Assembly: GCA_024643945.1 (NCBI GenBank)
Contig: JAHELX010000306.1
Location: 1 to 7,359 of the forward strand
Direction of reading: 5' to 3'
DNA: 7,359 bases
DNA from: Anaerolineales bacterium
Lineage (GTDB): Bacteria; Chloroflexota; Anaerolineae; 4572-78; NAK82
The number at the start of each line of letters is the position of its first letter. The stretch's first letter is position 1. This document shows positions 5,715 through 7,359 of this stretch, in pieces. The position numbers and the translations under genes were made by a program. The notes under the pieces were generated by a model. It was given only the letters and a program-made list of their open reading frames with translations, had not been told where the DNA came from and searched no databases.

Positions 5715-5879
5715 CGACCCGCGCAGCGGGGAGAAATCCCTATGGGCTCCCATAAAAAGGCAGATCGCTGGACGATGATTGTGTCATTCTCTTGACATCG
5801 GCGCGTGACTCTCTTACACCCAATATCGCTTGGCAGAGTATGGCCTCAGGGATTTCTCGCTATTGCTCGAAATGACATG
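5705..5879. mobile_element. Inverted pair of interspersed palindromes, MITE- or REP-like
   Basis: The left copy (5705-5741) begins CATGTCATTTCGA and ends GAGAAATCCCT around a small CCCGC/GCGGG stem. The right copy (5848-5879), read on the minus strand, has the identical 13-base head and 11-base tail around a different centre. They are separated by 106 bases that include the perfect hairpin TATGGG-CT-CCCATA (5741-5754). The 175-base block looks like a small element with terminal inverted repeats, but there is no target-site duplication or coding capacity. From memory, TCATTTCGA...GAGAAATC palindromes are scattered in several bacterial phyla; two independent insertions would look the same. Confidence 0.55.
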
Positions 5880-5939
5880 GGATCCTACGCCGACCAGGAG
5901 TCTCGCATAGCGTAACGAAGCACGTGATCAAGTCTTAAA

Positions 5940-5975
5940 GAGTTGACAACTCGTAAGAGCAGGTCGTGAGCCTGC
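5940..5975. repeat. Two small adjacent palindromes
   Basis: GAGTTG-A-CAACTC (5940-5952) is a perfect palindrome with one central base; GCAGG (5959-5963) pairs with CCTGC (5971-5975) over a 7-base loop. They lie downstream of the anti-sigma gene on the minus strand. Only three T follow the first on that strand, so termination is doubtful. Confidence 0.45.
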
Positions 5976-5979
5976 CTCC

Positions 5980-6000
5980 GGGCAACTGCGAGAGTTGCCC
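5980..6000 (-). repeat. 8-bp hairpin directly after the anti-sigma stop codon
   Basis: GGGCAACT (5980-5987) and AGTTGCCC (5993-6000) form a perfect stem with a 5-base loop, starting at the base next to the stop codon of the gene ending at 6001. No T-run follows on the minus strand. It may protect or end the transcript; it also resembles the GTAGGGGC...GCCCCTAC intergenic palindromes that I recall as common in this kind of genome. Confidence 0.6.
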
Positions 6001-6876
6001 CTACTGCAGCGATTCTGCGATCTGCACCGCTTCTTCCAGTGACAAATCGGTTTCTAACCGGTAGGTGATGTCCTCCTCAACCCAGACCAGGACGTGTCCT
6101 GTCACCAGCAACTGGCCCTCGTAAACCACCTGACCGCCACGCTGGAATTGCAACAGGTAGGGTCCCTCTGTCCATAGGGCTGGTTGCCCGTGAACTGTTG
6201 TCTCCTGGATGACTGGCGGCTGGAGCTTTTGGCCAAAGGTACCCGGCCCCAGTTGGTGCAAGCTGAGTCGCACCCGGTCAGGCTGGTCAGGATCCAGCCA
6301 GGCCAACACTACCACCGGCCCGCCCAGATCCTGAAGGAAGACCCGGTCGGGAGGCCCCAGATCGGGTGGGTAGGTGGGGAGACGGATGGGAAAGTCTACC
6401 TGGGCCTGCGCCTCGGCCAGCGTGGTCTCCCCGGCCAGGTCCAGAACTGAGGAGAGCGGCGTAGGTGTAGGGCGGGGCGTGGCCGTCGGCGGCTCTTCAG
6501 TCGTGGTAGAGGAGGAGGTGGCAGCCGCCGTCAGGAGTGGCGCGGGAGATGGGGTCACGCTAGGTGTCACAGTTGGGGTCGGCTCAGTCAGGAAGATGCG
6601 GATGGCGCCGATCTGCAGGAATTGCACCACCGCCGCCCGCACCTGGGGCACGGCCAGCAACCCGCCCAGGATGAGCAATACAGCGATCACGGCCCAGGCC
6701 AGCCGTGGGCGAAGCCTCGCGGGTCGCTCTGCTTTGGCATCCAGCCGGCTGCGCACACCCCCGGCAATGTCAGGGGTTGGTGGATAAGGGAAAGTTCGGG
6801 CCATGGCTTGCAGCCTGGCCTCCCAATGTTCATTTGGAGCTGGGCCGCCGGCGCGGCTCAATAACCACCTGCTCAT
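6001..6876 (-). CDS. Membrane-bound putative anti-sigma factor with DUF4367-like domain
   Basis: A 291-residue protein with three parts. Residues 1-58 are a short cytoplasmic region; one membrane span follows (about 59-77, AWAVIAVLLILGGLLAV); a Thr/Pro/Ser linker (98-143) leads to an outside domain (about 150-291) with FPIRLPTYPPDLGPPD, VHGQPALW and the end WVEEDITYRLETDLSLEEAVQIAESL, read in parts. That C-terminal pattern is the one of DUF4367, found in regulators paired with ECF sigma factors. The start is ATG 6876: AAGGAA lies about eight bases upstream and the codon overlaps the sigma gene's TGA as ATGA; the ATG at 6894 lacks this. By position it should bind and silence the sigma factor until an outside signal arrives. 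The cytoplasmic part lacks the HxxxCxxC zinc motif of classical anti-sigma domains and has no cysteine, so the role is inferred from context. Confidence 0.8.
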   Translation of the reverse strand: MSRWLLSRAGGPAPNEHWEARLQAMARTFPYPPTPDIAGGVRSRLDAKAERPARLRPRLAWAVIAVLLILGGLLAVPQVRAAVVQFLQIGAIRIFLTEPTPTVTPSVTPSPAPLLTAAATSSSTTTEEPPTATPRPTPTPLSSVLDLAGETTLAEAQAQVDFPIRLPTYPPDLGPPDRVFLQDLGGPVVVLAWLDPDQPDRVRLSLHQLGPGTFGQKLQPPVIQETTVHGQPALWTEGPYLLQFQRGGQVVYEGQLLVTGHVLVWVEEDITYRLETDLSLEEAVQIAESLQ

Positions 6877-7359
6877 GCGACACGTTCCTTCCATAGTCCC
6901 GGAAACTCCCGTTCGACCACCCCGCGCAGCCGGTCCAACGCTCGACTCAGTCGCGATTTGACGGTGCCCGGCGCCACCCCCAGCGCCTGAGCCGTCTCCG
7001 CCACCGATAGCTCCAAGAAATAGCGCAAATAAATGACCTCCTGGTCGGCCCGGTTCAGGTGGCGCACCGCCTGCCAGAGAGCCTGAGCCTCTTCCTGCTG
7101 GTGCACATGCTCACCCGGCACATTGGCCACTGTCACCGGTTCGGGAGCAGCCTGAACCAGCCGTTGCAGAGCAGCCAGGTAGCGGCCGATTGTTCGGCGC
7201 CGGTTATGGGCCAGGTTGGCGGTGATACGCAGCAGCCAGGGGCGCAAGGGACGGCTCGGGTCAAAGCGGTTCAATGTCTGGAAGGCGCGGATAAAGGCCT
7301 CCTGGGCCGCGTCCTCGGCATCGTCCGCGTCCCCCAGCAGCAGGTAGGCCAGGCGAAAG
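6873..7359 (-). CDS. ECF-type RNA polymerase sigma factor, 5' end outside window
   Basis: The visible 161 codons run in one open frame to the window edge (first whole codon 7358-7356). The start is missing; the TTG at 7274 is internal, because the upstream codons read LAYLLLGDADDAEDAAQEAF and IRAFQTLNRF, a typical sigma region 2 with its DAEDAxQEaF helix and the following core-binding segment. PWLLRITANLAHNRRR (40-55 of the fragment) is region 2.4-like. Region 4 (about 94-148) holds ADQEVIYLRYFLELSVAETA, GVAPGTVKSRLSRAL, the helix-turn-helix that reads the -35 element. There is no region 3 or 1.1, as expected for an ECF (group 4) sigma. The stop overlaps the anti-sigma gene as ATGA, which implies coupled synthesis. 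The regulon is unknown; autoregulation is common for such pairs but the promoter lies outside the window. Confidence 0.93.
   Translation of the reverse strand, partial: FRLAYLLLGDADDAEDAAQEAFIRAFQTLNRFDPSRPLRPWLLRITANLAHNRRRTIGRYLAALQRLVQAAPEPVTVANVPGEHVHQQEEAQALWQAVRHLNRADQEVIYLRYFLELSVAETAQALGVAPGTVKSRLSRALDRLRGVVEREFPGLWKERVA

Larger units (their letters stand above)
5657..6000. other. 344-base gene-free region made of repeats
   Basis: No reading frame here has protein-like character or a plausible start. The stretch is made of a 28-base tandem duplication at its left end, an inverted pair of palindromic elements in the middle and three short hairpins at its right end, listed separately. 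A TTGACA occurs on the plus strand at 5792-5797 and again at 5943-5948, but neither has a fitting -10 or a gene downstream. Confidence 0.7.

Noticed and set aside
5792..5820. Plus-strand promoter starting with a perfect TTGACA
   Set aside because: The bases 16-17 positions further on (TTACAC/TACACC) are a poor -10, and no plus-strand gene follows.
7272..7274. TTG at 7274 as the start of the sigma factor
   Set aside because: The same frame continues to the window edge with a recognisable region 2, so the TTG is an internal Leu codon and the true start is outside.

Overview
The window reads as a stretch of a G+C-rich bacterial chromosome. The gene style suggests a Chloroflexota (Anaerolineae-like) organism: Thr/Pro-rich linkers in exported proteins, propeller-type surface proteins, a sigma factor paired with a DUF4367-type membrane protein, and many short palindromic repeats between genes. 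This placement is inference, because no rRNA or marker gene is present. Every gene except the first lies on the minus strand.

Layout from left to right. Positions 1-392 are A+T-rich (about 39% G+C over the first 180 bases by hand count) and hold an imperfect hairpin and an orphan VapB/AbrB-type antitoxin gene. It converges on, and overlaps by four bases, a minus-strand group read from 2743 down to 389: hisC, hisB and a MaoC-like hot-dog hydratase gene. A good sigma-70-type promoter and a 12-bp perfect hairpin precede hisC. The hisC-hisB gap is filled by an unusual inverted pair of heptamer arrays.

Positions 2967-5650 hold a cell-surface module: a truncated, frameshifted remnant of an LPXTG-anchored propeller protein (5650-5267), a lipoprotein with two apparent beta domains (5230-4232), and a propeller lipoprotein (4235-2967). 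The last two overlap by ATGA. The region 5657-6000 has no gene and is built from repeats: a 28-base tandem duplication, an inverted pair of interspersed palindromes and three small hairpins.

Positions 6001-7359 carry a membrane-bound putative anti-sigma factor and, overlapping it by ATGA, an ECF-type sigma factor whose 5' end lies outside the window. The two probably form one signalling unit.

I see no phage, transposase, tRNA or CRISPR array. The least ordinary items are the heptamer cruciform inside the his group, the broken LPXTG gene next to fresh-looking repeats, and the zinc-motif-free anti-sigma candidate.
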